From contig CANTFL010001445.1 of assembly GCA_947650285.1 (NCBI GenBank), positions 682,001-746,000 on the forward strand: a DNA stretch of 64,000 bases, given 5' to 3'. Numbering within the stretch: position 1 is the first letter of the stretch; every line of letters begins with the position of its first letter. Origin of the DNA: Hyaloperonospora brassicae (lineage: Eukaryota; Oomycota; Peronosporomycetes; Peronosporales; Peronosporaceae). A program made the translations under genes and the position numbers. Of this stretch, positions 1 to 9,453 are shown one piece after another. Under the pieces are notes generated by a model. It had not been told where the DNA came from and did not search any database. It saw only the letters and a list, made by a program, of their open reading frames with translations.

Positions 1-577
1 GATGTGTTCTCTGAATCCGTAGCTTGCGAGTTGCCTAAGGATAAAGGCACTCGACACGAGATCGAGCTCAAACCGGGCTCGAATATTTTGTCATGAAGCA
101 GTGGCCACTGCCTCGTGAACAAGTACTAGCGATCGACAAGTTCTTTGCCGATCGCATAGCAGCGGGCCATGTGAGGGAATCAACATCCCCTCACAGCTCT
201 CCGACCTTCTGTGTGCGAAAGGCCACATGAGGGTGGCGGATAGTGCACGCGTTCAACAAGTTGATTGCTGCAACGGTACCGGCTTAGACGCCGATACCGA
301 GAAAGGACGTGATCATAGATGGGATGTCAAAGAGTACCATCTTTTTGTCCATGGATCTGATGGATGGATTCTATCAGATCCTCATGCGTGAACGAGACAT
401 CCCGTACACGGCAGTGAGCACCCCCAGCGGTATGCTGTGGGAGTGACTAGTGATGCCACAGGGGCTAAGCAACAGCCCCTGCAACATTCAACAGATGTGT
501 TACAAATCTGTTGAGACCGGTGCGAGACTTCGCACCGAGTTACTTCGACGAAGTATGGCGCTCCCCATAGCCGGGCG
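1..577 (+). pseudogene. pol fragment: protease-RT linker and RT palm/fingers (broken)
   Basis: Translated pieces match gypsy RT: a segment with MDLMDGFYQILMRERD (about 349-395), PSGMLWE then a stop then LVMPQGLSN (425-475), and a YFDE motif at 541-552 where the active-site YxDD is expected. The reading frame changes between about 475 and 490. TGA at 228-230, TAG at 285-287 and TGA at 444-446 are in frame and shared with copy B (13029-13031, 12972-12974, 12813-12815). The YFDE variant replaces the second catalytic Asp with Glu in both copies. The enzyme would be inactive here; recognition of the family is secure. Confidence 0.85.
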
Positions 578-1500
578 ATGGACGGAAAGACGGACGTTGA
601 AGTTCACAGAATTCACGTTCGTCAAGTTCTTCAACTTATGCGCAAGCATAAGTTGTACGCCAATCTAATGAAGTGTATATTCGCGGCAAACGAAATACCA
701 CTTCTTGGGTGCATCGTGGGTAAACACGGCGTACGCCCTGAGCCCGAAAAGATCAAGGCGATCACCGACTGGCCAGTGCCAGTCGATGTCAAGGAACTAA
801 GGAAGTTCCTTGGACTAGTGGCGTACTTGCATAAGTACTCTCTTCACTACGCAAAGATGACGGTACATCTTTCTTGCTTGCTCAAGAAAGATGTCAAGTG
901 TTCATGGAACGCTGAGTGCCAGCGTTCCTTTGAGGGTATCAAACAAAGCTTGATGCGATCGCCGATATTGGCGATTGCAGATCAGGACAGACCATTTCAT
1001 GTGGTCTGTGACACCAGCAATTTTGCAATCGGCTGTGCGTTAATGCAGTTCGACACAGATGGCGCAGAGAGAGTCCTCTGTTATCAGTCGCGTCAGCTGC
1101 AAGCAGCTGAGCGCAATCACCCAGTACGTGACGAGGAACTCCTTGCCATGAAGTACGCACTGGCTAAGTTTCGCGTCTATCTCCTCGGAGATAGATCGTT
1201 TGTTGTCTATACGGACCATGCGTCACTACGCACGGCCGTAAACAGCCCACACCTCTCGCAAAGAATGGCGAGGTGGATGTCTTTCTTCGCGGGGTACAAT
1301 TATCCGTCAAATACAAGCCAGGACGACTTATAGTCGTCGCTGATGCGCTTTTGCGCGGCCCTGATTTCGAGATGGGCGCGCAATCCAACAGTGGGGACAC
1401 GCCAATTGTAGCGACACTTGCATCCAGTGTCTCGTCTTCAATGCTACTTGACGACACGGAAGAAAGTTCTACGCGGCAGATAAGGATATTCTGCGCTTAA
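578..1500 (+). pseudogene. pol fragment: RT C-terminus and RNase H
   Basis: An open frame at 578-1333 (251 codons) continues the RT connection (GCIVGKHGVRPEPEKIKAI, then LRKFLGLVAYLHKY, typical of Ty3/gypsy RT) and the RNase H domain (PFHVVCDTSNFAIGCALMQ, then YTDHASLR). It ends by frameshift near 1290; the adjacent frame 1273-1500 carries the expected continuation (VKYKPGRLIVVADALLR, the conserved end of gypsy RNase H leading to the tether). The copy B counterpart is at 11926-12681 on the - strand. Confidence 0.85.
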
Positions 1501-1532
1501 TCGATCATCTGGTGAATCCAGCTTGTAAATAA

Positions 1533-2138
1533 TTGAAAGATTTACCGGCTTTGTACCGATCCTCTTTATATCGGTACACAACGCGTAATGGACTGTTTTA
1601 CTATGCAGCCGTTGACGGCGACACGCCTCGTGTCGTCGTCCCCACTCATCATGATTTGCGTTTACGCATCATGTATGAGTGTCAAGATGCCCCAACAGGC
1701 GGGCATCGTGGTAGAGAAAAGACCTACCTCACGGTAAGTCGTGGCTTTAATTGGCCACGCCAGTATCAGTTTGTCCGCAAGTACATACGTGCTTGCGAGG
1801 TTTGTCAACGGGTGAAACCTAGTCCTTCATCCCGTGCGCCATTACAGCTTCTGCCTGTTCCGACAGAGTGCTGGCAGTACGTTTCAATGGACTTCGTCTT
1901 CGGGTTTCCCGCAGAAGACCACAAGAATACCATTATTCTTGTGTTCGTTGATCGGGTCAGCAAGATGGTGCATCTTTCTGCAGTGACCGAGTCCATAACG
2001 GCACCCGGTTGTGCTCGTGTCTTTCTAGACACGATCTTCCAACTCCACGGGTTGCCCCGTGAACTCGTATCCGACCATGACCCTCGGTTCACGGCGGCAT
2101 TTTGGCAACCCGTGTTCCGTTCTCTCGGAACACGATAG
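1533..2138 (+). pseudogene. pol fragment: integrase zinc-binding and catalytic core (N-terminal part)
   Basis: This 201-codon open frame holds the HHCC module (GGHRGREKT followed by a CEVCQRVK pair of cysteines) and the first two catalytic acidic residues (in MDFVFGFP and in LVSDHDPRF). The first His of HHCC is Gln here (YECQDAP) but His in copy B (YECHDAP), so copy A has a degraded zinc finger. The frame stops at 2138, a few bases before the third catalytic residue in the next frame. Confidence 0.85.
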
Positions 2139-2141
2139 AAG

Positions 2142-3124
2142 ATGTCCACTTCTGACCATCCCGAAACAGATGGTCAGACGGAACGTGCGAACCGTGTCCT
2201 CGAAGAGATCCTTCGAGGATATGTCCACTCGTTTCCGAGTTGGAGCGAATTCCTACCCATGATGGAATTCGCCATCAATAATTCGGTGTATGCTTCCACC
2301 CAGCACACACCGTTTTACGTGAATGGCCTACACCATCCACGTGTGCCCACCTTTCTAGAGTGTGACTCTTGGATAAGGGGGGAGGGACTCGCTCGAGCAA
2401 AAACCGTTTTGGCTCTTGCTCATCACGTGTCTACGCTAACGTCGTCACGTATGATGCCGATGTCGACAATGTCGACATCGATGAAGAACACCGCAATAAT
2501 AGCGACAACGCTATTATTGATTCGGATGATGATGATGCTGCTGGTATATTCAGCATCGTCAACGATTATTCCAGCGAGGAAGAAGACAACCTCGCTGAAG
2601 AAGAGAACAATCTATTAGCAGTGCGCACGAAGCGCACTGAAAGACAAAACAAAGAGTCAGCAGAGAACTTCCTGCTGACTCGAGAGGCGGTTGTCCGTTT
2701 CGTTCAGGACTCCATCGCGAATGCTGTGGACCGCCAGATACGGAACGCAGACAAGAATGGACGAGCAAATGTTCTTTCATTTAGACTTAATGACCTAGTA
2801 CTACTGTCTACGGTAAACTTACCTGGACATGCAGTCACTAGTGTCTGCAGTAGTAAACTACTGCCGAAGTACATTGGGCCATTTCGAGTGTTGCATCGCA
2901 AGGGCAATGCATACACACTCGAATTGCCACGTAAGATGCGCACGCATCCTACGTTTTACGTGGGGAGGCTCAGGCCGTACTGTCAGTACGAGCCTTCTTC
3001 TTCCGATGAAGATAGACCCCACGTTCAAGAACATCCATTAAGTTCTTGCGCTCGCGCTCCGGACGATCCGTCTGGACGCGCAGATATGATACCTCGGAAC
3101 TCAACCGAGATATCTCCCCGCTAG
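2142..3124 (+). pseudogene. pol fragment: integrase third catalytic Glu and C-terminal domain
   Basis: Two overlapping frames, 2142-2618 and 2369-3124, together carry the rest of integrase. The first has HPETDGQTERANRVLEE, with the third catalytic Glu, and the alpha-helical part that follows. The second has an acidic, Asp/Ser-rich stretch and the GPFRVLHRKGNAYTLELP motif (the GPY/F domain of gypsy integrases), then FYVGRLRPY. The frame ends at a TAG (3122-3124) also present in copy B. Past that stop, the same frame reads on into a chromodomain. Confidence 0.82.
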
Positions 3125-3920
3125 CTGTCGCCAGCTCCCCGAAAAGGAAGAGGACATCCCGCTCGACCTGAAGCTGCGCTGTGGCGTAATCGGCGCGGTC
3201 TCTCGCCCGATCAGCCTCGCTATCCTTGCGGTTCTTCCGCACGGCATCAGTCAAAGAGTAGCGCCGGTTGCGCTCGTGCTTCAATTCATCGCTCAATTTA
3301 TCGATTGCGCGATCCATCTCGTAAGGGTCGAGATGGTGGGCCTGGAGTTCTGGAGGAGGTCTTTCCTCCTCCACCACATTCTTTGGTGGATTCTCACGGT
3401 GATCAACGCTTTCTAGTGGAGCGTATCTTGAACCACCGTGACGATTCAGGATCAAGGACGAGCTACCTCGTCCAGTGGCGGGGGTATCCACCCTCTTGGA
3501 ACAGCTGGGATCCCCGCTCTCAGCTGTTGATGGATGTTGGAGGTCTCGTCCGCCAGTATGACGAGACCCATCCGATTGGTCCGAGGGACCATCGGTAAAC
3601 ACGCGCTTTTGGCGCTTGTAGATGGATTGCAAGTTTGTAATCGCGTCACGCATCTCCTCCGAGATGTGTGCCCTTCCCCAGGGCAAACTTAGGGAATACA
3701 CGTCCCTATGTGCACGTTGCGAGTTGTCAGCACAACTCGCACAAGGGTCTCCCCACGTGAGGCATGGAATGCCGGCCTCACTCGACAAACAGTGCAACCG
3801 GTACCTTGCACCGGTTGGCGTTCGCTTTTCGAGCCTGAGGCGTGTCGCCTCAACTTTCTTGAGCCACCCTTCTCGTCCAAAATTCTTTACGTTTTGGACG
3901 AACGCGTTCCACGCAGCCAA
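2970..3920 (-). CDS. antisense accessory ORF of F1 (316 aa, C-terminal coiled coil)
   Basis: A 316-codon uninterrupted ORF runs opposite to pol, overlapping the integrase C-terminus and the chromodomain. The N-terminal third has a cysteine-containing stretch; residues from about 200 on are strongly charged and heptad-like (EMDRAIDKLSDELKHERNRR, then DRARDRADY), followed by a basic tail. The family is not recognised. The ORF is open in both A and B although pol is broken in both, and a divergent relic (34950-35660) keeps similar protein sequence with conservative changes. An upstream open frame (3887-4576) probably belongs to the same gene by frameshift or splicing. Start taken at the ATG at 3920; a Gag-like or RNA-binding role is only a guess. 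Confidence 0.62.
   Translation of the reverse strand: MAAWNAFVQNVKNFGREGWLKKVEATRLRLEKRTPTGARYRLHCLSSEAGIPCLTWGDPCASCADNSQRAHRDVYSLSLPWGRAHISEEMRDAITNLQSIYKRQKRVFTDGPSDQSDGSRHTGGRDLQHPSTAESGDPSCSKRVDTPATGRGSSSLILNRHGGSRYAPLESVDHRENPPKNVVEEERPPPELQAHHLDPYEMDRAIDKLSDELKHERNRRYSLTDAVRKNRKDSEADRARDRADYATAQLQVERDVLFLFGELATASGEISRLSSEVSYLRVQTDRPERERKNLMDVLERGVYLHRKKKARTDSTA
3125..3598 (+). pseudogene. chromodomain at the C-terminus of the F1 polyprotein
   Basis: After the shared TAG at 3122-3124 the same frame stays open to 3598. It contains a clear chromodomain: FLVERILNHRDDSG, YLVQWRGYPPSWNSWDP and a C-terminal helix (LLMDVGGLVRQYDE), at about 3408-3560. Chromodomains on chromovirus integrases bind modified histones and direct integration. 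The stop between integrase and chromodomain is in both A and B, so in these copies the domain could be made only by readthrough. It overlaps the antisense 316-codon ORF almost completely. Confidence 0.82.
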
Positions 3921-4576
3921 AAGCGAGTTTTTGTCACGCTTTTGGTTGCCGTTGTACCATCGATGTCTAAGGAAGACATCGAGATAAAGTCTTCCTCAGC
4001 GCGAAAGTTGCTCGCGCTGGGACTCAAGCCGTGAAGCTCAGTCGCATCGAATAAGGGTATTCGATGGTGTTGGCTTGTCTCGTGATGCAAGCTATCGATG
4101 AGCCGTTCGGGCAAACGCCACGGCTTCAGCTCATCACGCTTCACAGTGGTACCTTTGTTGGTACCACGGCGCCCAGATTGACGATGGCTTGCGCTATCGT
4201 CATCACGCTCGTGCGAAGACGCACGAGCCGGCGGTGGTAAGGAATGATATTACTCACCACTCTGATCATCGTCATCACTGCCGAACAGACTGTGATGCAA
4301 ATCACGAGTCCGTTCGTTCGGCAGTGGACTTGGCGAATACTGAGGCGTCGCCGGTGAGCGAGACGCCTCTGGAGCATTGCCCGAGTTAGACACGTCTGGC
4401 TCGCCAGATTAGATGACCTCAATGTCGGGGTCATCATGCGCACGCGGTGAGGTGCCGCGTGCACCTGCAGCACCTGTTGCTGCAGGCGAAGAAAGAGCAG
4501 CAGACGACAAATCGTCTGCTGCCGAGGCTGGCACAGCACCGGGCTGTGAAGGTCTTGAGTCACCTCGCATAGACAT
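3887..4576 (-). pseudogene. N-terminal part of the antisense accessory gene (two stops)
   Basis: Reading from ATG 4576 leftwards, a single frame runs to 3887 with only two TAA stops, and both are also in copy B. It encodes a Ser/Pro/Ala-rich, acidic and probably disordered protein with a DPDIEVI segment before the first stop and a KPWRLPERLI segment near the end. It overlaps the start of the 316-codon frame by 34 nt in another phase. The ATG lies 131 bp inside the 3' LTR, so an antisense promoter in the LTR is plausible. The two stops could be lesions or part of spliced sequence. Confidence 0.45.
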
Positions 4577-4696
4577 GTTAACTATGCGAGGTCAAGCAGA
4601 AAGTGAATGGAACGGACCCGACAAGTGCTCCCTGTCCCAATGGTGGCCAACGGGTGGCCGCCATTTTTTTCGATAATCACACGGTGACTATCAGTT

Positions 4697-4707
4697 AAGG
4701 GGGGTGA
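4697..4707 (+). other. polypurine tract (plus-strand primer) of copy A
   Basis: AAGGGGGGTGA lies immediately before the LTR start TGTAACGGGG, the position expected for the plus-strand primer of an LTR retrotransposon. The mirrored sequence adjoins the 3' LTR of copy B at 8631-8643. Confidence 0.85.
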
Positions 4708-5098
4708 TGTAACGGGGCAGCCCGTTACATGGAAATTGTCATTAAAGAAAAAATGACAATAAAGAAAAGTAATTGAATATTCTTTTAACAATATCACCAA
4801 AGTGGTGATATTGAAGGGTCGACCAAAGAGTCTGTTCATTGGTTGATATCTTGATGATATCAACCCACCAATCGCCGCAAGACGCGCGCAATAAGTGGTG
4901 ACGAGACGTCACCATACACTCAGTTATATTAGCATAATTAAGTTAAGTCAAACAGAGAGACAGTAACAAAAAGACTTAATTATATTAATACAACAGTTTT
5001 ACTTTTTTCCTTATCTACGCTACCTCGTTTGCCTCGTGTACCCTTGTCGGGGTACGATACCCTTGCGTTAAGTTCACGCAAGGGTGTGCCCCGTTACA
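4708..5098 (+). repeat. 3' LTR of F1 copy A (391 bp)
   Basis: Begins TGTAACGGGG and ends CCCCGTTACA, a perfect 10-bp terminal inverted repeat with TG...CA ends. Same length as the LTRs at 8240-8630 and 63606-63996. It contains several perfect hairpins, including arms CAATATCACC (4789-4798/4804-4813), GTTGATATC (4842-4850/4856-4864) and CCCTTGCGT (5060-5068/5076-5084). Confidence 0.93.
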
Positions 5099-5580
5099 TC
5101 TACAGCTTGTGGGCAAACTGCATGCAAGTCGCAAGTAGCCCACACGCACGTCATGCTGTCCAATGAGAGCCCGAGCCGTAACAGCACGACCAATGTCAAG
5201 AACGCAGAACTGTCGCTTGTCGTCGTTGCCGTGAGTATACAGGTCTTGTTGACCTCTGCTACCACTCACCCTCTCACTATTAGAGTTTGCGCCGAGCGTT
5301 ACAACACCATTTAATACACCGCCGGTGACTCATCAGATAAGAAAGACATGAACATAATGCGAGCAACGACACGAGCTATATTATAAATACGAGCGTTTTA
5401 TGGCAAATTGAAGCTAGTAGTTCATAAGGAGTAACCGCGATTGTTTATAGAGTGAGCCGAACTCTTGACCTTCGTTGTGCTGCTGCTACTCCCGCTGGAT
5501 GCTCAGGTCCGGTGCGTGCGTGCCCTCTACAACTTCGATCTTAGCTCCATCGCAGTAGCTTCCTCTCGAGTCACTTGGCG
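5099..5580. other. no recognisable gene
   Basis: This interval between the 3' LTR of copy A and the effector pseudogene holds only short frames with no recognisable domain. The stretch from about 5400 is the 3' flank of the - strand effector. Confidence 0.6.
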
Positions 5581-6146
5581 CTAATTTGTAAGAGCAGACG
5601 GCGCTTTCTTTGGCTTTGGCACCGATGTTAAAGCCAGAAACTTATGGAAATTCTTGTCGGCAGACAGCCTGGAGCTCAATTCGGCCACGGTCGTTTTGTC
5701 GGGTTTACCCTGCATGTAATGTCGATCTATAAATTTGCGAAGTGCTCCCTTCTTTACGTTTTCGGCTGTAATCTCTAGATCGGAAGCAATCATCTTTTGA
5801 GAATCCGTTTGCATCTTGAACGCAGATTGACGCATCGGAGACAACTCCAAGGGTGCAGTATCAGCGACATGGCCCGCATTCTCCGCCACTGTTTCGGTGC
5901 TCATACCAATGCTCTCGATCTTCGGCCATACTTCCCTTATGATGCGCGCAGTCCCTCAGCGCATGGCTCCCCTGGAGCCATGCGCTCCTCTGCTGGTCCA
6001 CGCAACAGACCACGACGATGACTTTTTGTGTCCTCGATGGAGTCCAAGTCCAGTTTTTCGGGTGACGCGTCAGAGGCCCAAGCGACATCCGCCGCGAAGA
6101 AAAGCGACGCGCTCAAGAAGAGTGCATTGAGGTTCAGGAGCTTCAT
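5581..6146 (-). pseudogene. RXLR-EER-like secreted effector, frameshifted
   Basis: From ATG 6146 the - strand frame encodes a hydrophobic signal peptide (residues 1 to about 24), then a GLLR (GxLR variant of RxLR) at residues 46-49 and EER at 53-55. In oomycetes this region marks effectors delivered into host plant cells. The frame stops at 5937-5939. A second frame, shifted by one or two bases, carries a helical, Lys-rich C-terminal domain to 5581; it has its own TGA near 5958, so the shift must lie between. The break coincides with a 27-bp palindrome at 5959-5985. The C-terminal domain does not resemble that of the intact effector at 23568-24287. A sequencing or assembly error at the palindrome cannot be excluded. 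Confidence 0.72.
5959..5985. repeat. perfect inverted repeat, 12-bp arms, 3-nt loop
   Basis: GCGCATGGCTCC, then CCT, then GGAGCCATGCGC. It sits just after the EER motif of the effector pseudogene, where the frame breaks. Confidence 0.9.
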
Positions 6147-7080
6147 GGGCTTGCGGTGGATATGGGGGCGAACGGATAATGTGCACTGGACTGCAAAAGG
6201 AATTGTGATCACTGCTGACAGCGCTGCGCTGCGCTGCAACTTGTTGCACAAATGATTAATTGTATATGGAAGTTAGTATGGTACGGGTCGTGACGCTGTA
6301 ACTCCGTGCTTCTTGAGCAAGCAAGCTGCGCGTCGATCTGGTGGACGGAAACACGAGAGAAAAAAAATCCGGTAGAAGCTGCTCAAATTGTTCATCAACG
6401 AGTGGCAGGCGAGCTGAGTTTCTGCTGCACTTGCCATTTGTATCGCTGAGCTTCTGTGTCATCTCCAGCTACGCATCGCACAGTCTCTCCACACGCGGCT
6501 GCGAGATACTGGGAGGCTGTCGATCCTGATCGTTGTATCAGTTTCCGGGCCATAAAAAGCACTTTCACTGGTGTCCAAGACGTTCAACTGCGTCGTTCAG
6601 AGTGGCATCACTGCTTCTGGATTGCTTGATTAGTAGAGGCAGGTGGTAGAAGTGGCCAGTGGACATAAATACAGTCTCGTCCTTTACACTGTGTTTGTGC
6701 TTGTAAAATGGAAGTGGTCAACACGGATCTGATCGACCAGATTGTCAGCCGAAAAGATCCGGGCAAAACGTGCTGGTGCAGCTTGAAGTCCAGGAGTAAT
6801 GGAGGCTTCAGATTCCACAGCACTTGCGTTTTGTATCGATAAGTATGCGGCGTCAGCTTGTCCTGTCTCTGCGCTGTACGGTCAATCTGTATTCGGGGGG
6901 GCTACTTTCATATCCTGTCTCTGCGCCAAACGGTCTTTCCCACTGGTGACGCTGGATCCCTCAGGCTCTCGCTCTACATCGACAGTGGCACCATTTCTGC
7001 CATATAAGGCGCTTTTACTGGTCTTTCACATTCTGAACAGCATCGACGACAGCCGCGCCAGCTCTTCTCGCGCTGCAGAA
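6147..7080 (-). promoter_or_regulatory. upstream region of the effector pseudogene, duplicated at 24288-25160
   Basis: The sequence from the start codon to about 6885 is almost identical to that upstream of the intact effector, and similarity continues to about 7080. A - strand motif TCATTTGTGCAAC about 100 bp upstream of the ATG (around 6243-6255) resembles the oomycete initiator element, placing a likely transcription start there. Copy 1 has an extra ~45-bp partial duplication around 6885-6930 flanked by CCTGTCTCTGCGC. Confidence 0.6.
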
Positions 7081-7199
7081 CGTTTATAATACGACAGAAC
7101 TCCGGGATGCCCCCAAATAACTATCCTCAGCAATAATAGCTCTTGTCATCGTTGATTCTGCCGAAGAAAGTACATATTTGCTGGTGCTTTCGGTGATGT

Positions 7200-7973
7200 A
7201 CCAGCTGCGCGAAAACGCACCTTTGATCAATTCGTTTGATGCGTCTTGACTCCCGTGAGTAGTATCGGGTAACATCGGGTATGTTGCAGCAGACCACTCC
7301 CGACGAAGCGTACGTCCCAACCGCTATGCTGCAAACTCTGTTGTCGGGCACGTTAGTTCGTTTTCTCACGTGAACGCCCGACCATTGGCATCCAACACGT
7401 GAAACAGCCTGAAGAGAACGAACAATGCTTGTTTATCGGATCTATATGGCACAAAGGCAGTGCAGCGGTTGCGAACTTTGATATGATGGGGTCGCACACA
7501 CTCGTGGTGCTACGTCTTCATCAACGAGCCACGTTCATCGAGGCGCTATGACTCGTCGGTCATGACAGGTATGACTTAGGAACGATCACATGTCTAGTGT
7601 GATGAGGACAAGTTGCACGACAAAAAAGGCGTTGAGGCACGACGTAGGGCATGACATTGTAGAGCTTTTACTAGTGTATTGTTTTCGTAGCTGCCAGTGA
7701 ATGAACAGTTCCTTGTATCGTTCTACAAAGCACCAGACTTCTCTCGAGTAGAAGACTTGAATGGACGATGATATCTTCTCGGACCAATTGATCCTCGACA
7801 TGCGTCCAAAGTGTCGATCCGAGAAGTCGTTAGTCTGAATTATCAATGTGGGCATCATTCATGAATGCCGGACGGTCGTCTAGGTGCCAGTGTAACGGAT
7901 CTCCTTTTCATCCGAGCAGCCAATGGTTCCACGAGAAGCCAGAGAAGGTCAGCAAGAATCAGATCAGCTAGAT
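7200..7973. repeat. dispersed repeat R3, copy 1
   Basis: Similar in direct orientation to 31390-32140, including long shared runs around 7380-7540 (31550-31700) and 7600-7810. On the - strand, frames around 7586-7858 and 7084-7320 look protein-like but broken (GRMSRINWSEKISSSIQVFY and SREVWCFVERYKELFIHW are shared with the other copy). The family is not recognised. In both places R3 lies just before an F1-type LTR in the same orientation, so it may be the 3' internal region of a related element. Confidence 0.6.
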
Positions 7974-8239
7974 TGTAACGGGGTGAGCCCGTCACATAAA
8001 AATTGGTACGAAAGTATAAAGTTTTGAATATTATATGTTTTGATAATATTCAATCAACATCACTCGAGAAAAGTGATGTTGTCGGAATAGTACCTCTAAG
8101 GGTAATATTCGTGGAGGGGTCCACTTCTTGGTCGATGTACTATGTACATCAACCAATTAAACCACCAATCGCTGCTGGACGCGCGCAATGGGTGGTGGAC
8201 AGAAGACCCACATAGGAGACAGTAGTTTAATATAGTTAG
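7974..8239 (+). repeat. truncated, divergent F1-type LTR
   Basis: Starts TGTAACGGGG and follows the F1 LTR with many changes (for example the GATGTACTATGTACATC stem region and the GACGCGCGCAATGGGTGG block), then stops in mid-LTR exactly where the opposite-oriented 3' LTR of copy B begins. Confidence 0.8.
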
Positions 8240-8630
8240 TGTAACGGAGCACACCCTTGCGTAAACTGAACGCAAGGGTTTAGGTGCCCCGCCAGACGTA
8301 CACAAGGCAACCAAGGAAGCGTAGATAAGGTAAAAAGTAAAGTGTTGTATTAATATAATTAAGTCTTTTTGTTACTGTCTCTCTGTTTGACTTAACTTAA
8401 TTATGCTAATATAACTGAGTGTATGGTGACGTCTCGTCACCACTTATTGCGCGCGTCTTGCGGCGATTGGTGGGTTGATATCATCAAGATATCAACCAAT
8501 GAACAGACTCTTCGGTCGACCCTTCAATATCACCACTTTGGTGATATTGTTAAAAGAATATTCAATTACTTTTCTTTATTGTCATTTTTTCTTTAATGAC
8601 AATTTCCATGTAACGGGCTGCCCCGTTACA
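8240..8630 (-). repeat. 3' LTR of copy B (391 bp)
   Basis: Reverse orientation: + strand starts TGTAACGGAG and ends CCCCGTTACA. Nearly identical to 4708-5098. Its outer end directly abuts a truncated LTR of opposite orientation (7974-8239). Confidence 0.93.
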
Positions 8631-8643
8631 TCACCCCCCCCTT
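8631..8643 (-). other. polypurine tract of copy B
   Basis: On the - strand AAGGGGGGGGTGA precedes the 3' LTR, with the G run slightly longer than in copy A. Confidence 0.8.
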
Positions 8644-8763
8644 AACTGATAGTCACCGTGTGATTATCGAAAAAAATGGCGGCCACCCGTTGGCCACCAT
8701 TGGGACAGGGAGCACTTGTTGGGTCCGTTCCATTCACTTTCTGCTTGACCTCGCATAGTTAAC

Positions 8764-9453
8764 ATGTCTATGCGAGGTGACTCAAGACCTTCACAGCCCG
8801 GTGCTGTGCCAGCCTCGGCAGCAGACGATTTGTCGTCTGCTGCTCTTTCTTCGCCTGCAGCAACAGGTGCTGCAGGTGCACGCGACACCTCACCGCGTGC
8901 GCATGATGACCCCGACATTGAGGTCATCTAATCCGGCGAGCCAGACGTGTCTGACTCGGGCAATGCTCCAGAGGCGTCTCGCTCACCGGCGACGCCTCAG
9001 TATTCGCCAAGTCCACTGCCGAACGAACGGACTCGTGATTTGCATCACAGTCTGTTCGGCAGTGATGACGATGATCAGAGTGGTGAGTAATATCATTCCT
9101 TACCACCGCCGGCTCGTGCGTCTTCGCACGAGCGTGATGACGATAGCGCGAGCCATCGTCAATCTGGGCGCCGTGGTACCAACAAAGGTACCACTGTGAA
9201 GCGTGATGAGCTGAAGCCGTGGCGTTTGCCCGAACGGCTCATCAATAGCTTGCATCACGAGACAAGCCAACACCATCGAATACCCTTATTCGATGCGACT
9301 GAGCTTCACGGCTTGAGTCCCAGCGCGAGCAACTTTCGCGCTGAGGAAGACTTTATCTCGATGTCTTCCTTAGACATCGATGGTACAACGGCAACCAAAA
9401 GCGTGACAAAAACTCGCTTTTGGCAGCGTGGAACGCGTTCGTCCAAAACGTAA
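8764..9453 (+). pseudogene. N-terminal part of antisense accessory gene, copy B
   Basis: Frame from ATG 8764 with TAA stops at about 8929-8931 and 9087-9089, both shared with copy A. Ser/Ala/Pro-rich and acidic at first; the last 85 codons (9196-9453) are uninterrupted. It overlaps the 316-codon ORF by 34 nt (9420-9453) in another phase. The ATG is 134 bp from the LTR edge. If splicing or frameshifting joins the frames, the antisense product would be over 500 residues. Confidence 0.45.

Larger units (their letters stand above)
1..5098 (+). mobile_element. Ty3/gypsy LTR retrotransposon F1, copy A (5' end outside window)
   Basis: Order on the + strand is protease-RT linker, RT, RNase H, integrase, chromodomain, an antisense ORF, polypurine tract and 3' LTR. 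This order (integrase after RNase H, with a chromodomain) identifies Ty3/gypsy (Metaviridae-like, chromovirus type). Copy B at 8240-16149 is nearly identical and inverted; base 1 here corresponds to about 13260 there, so gag, most of the protease region and the 5' LTR lie outside the window. The copy cannot encode an intact polyprotein: there are in-frame stops at 228-230, 285-287 and 444-446, a 1-bp deletion near 83 relative to copy B, and more frame changes in RT and RNase H. Confidence 0.93.

Noticed and set aside
4141..4563. 140-codon - strand frame in the antisense region (also 8777-9199 in copy B)
   Set aside because: Basic, low-information composition; it overlaps the frame from 4576 that has a more protein-like acidic and Ser/Pro composition, so it is probably a shadow.
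4413..4676. 87-codon sense frame near the polypurine tract
   Set aside because: Present in both A and B, but it overlaps the antisense N-terminal frame and has no recognisable feature; more likely a shadow.
1..5098. Regularly spaced inverted repeats as a CRISPR array or tRNA cluster
   Set aside because: Each hairpin has a different sequence, there is no constant repeat, and they lie in retrotransposon coding DNA of a eukaryote.
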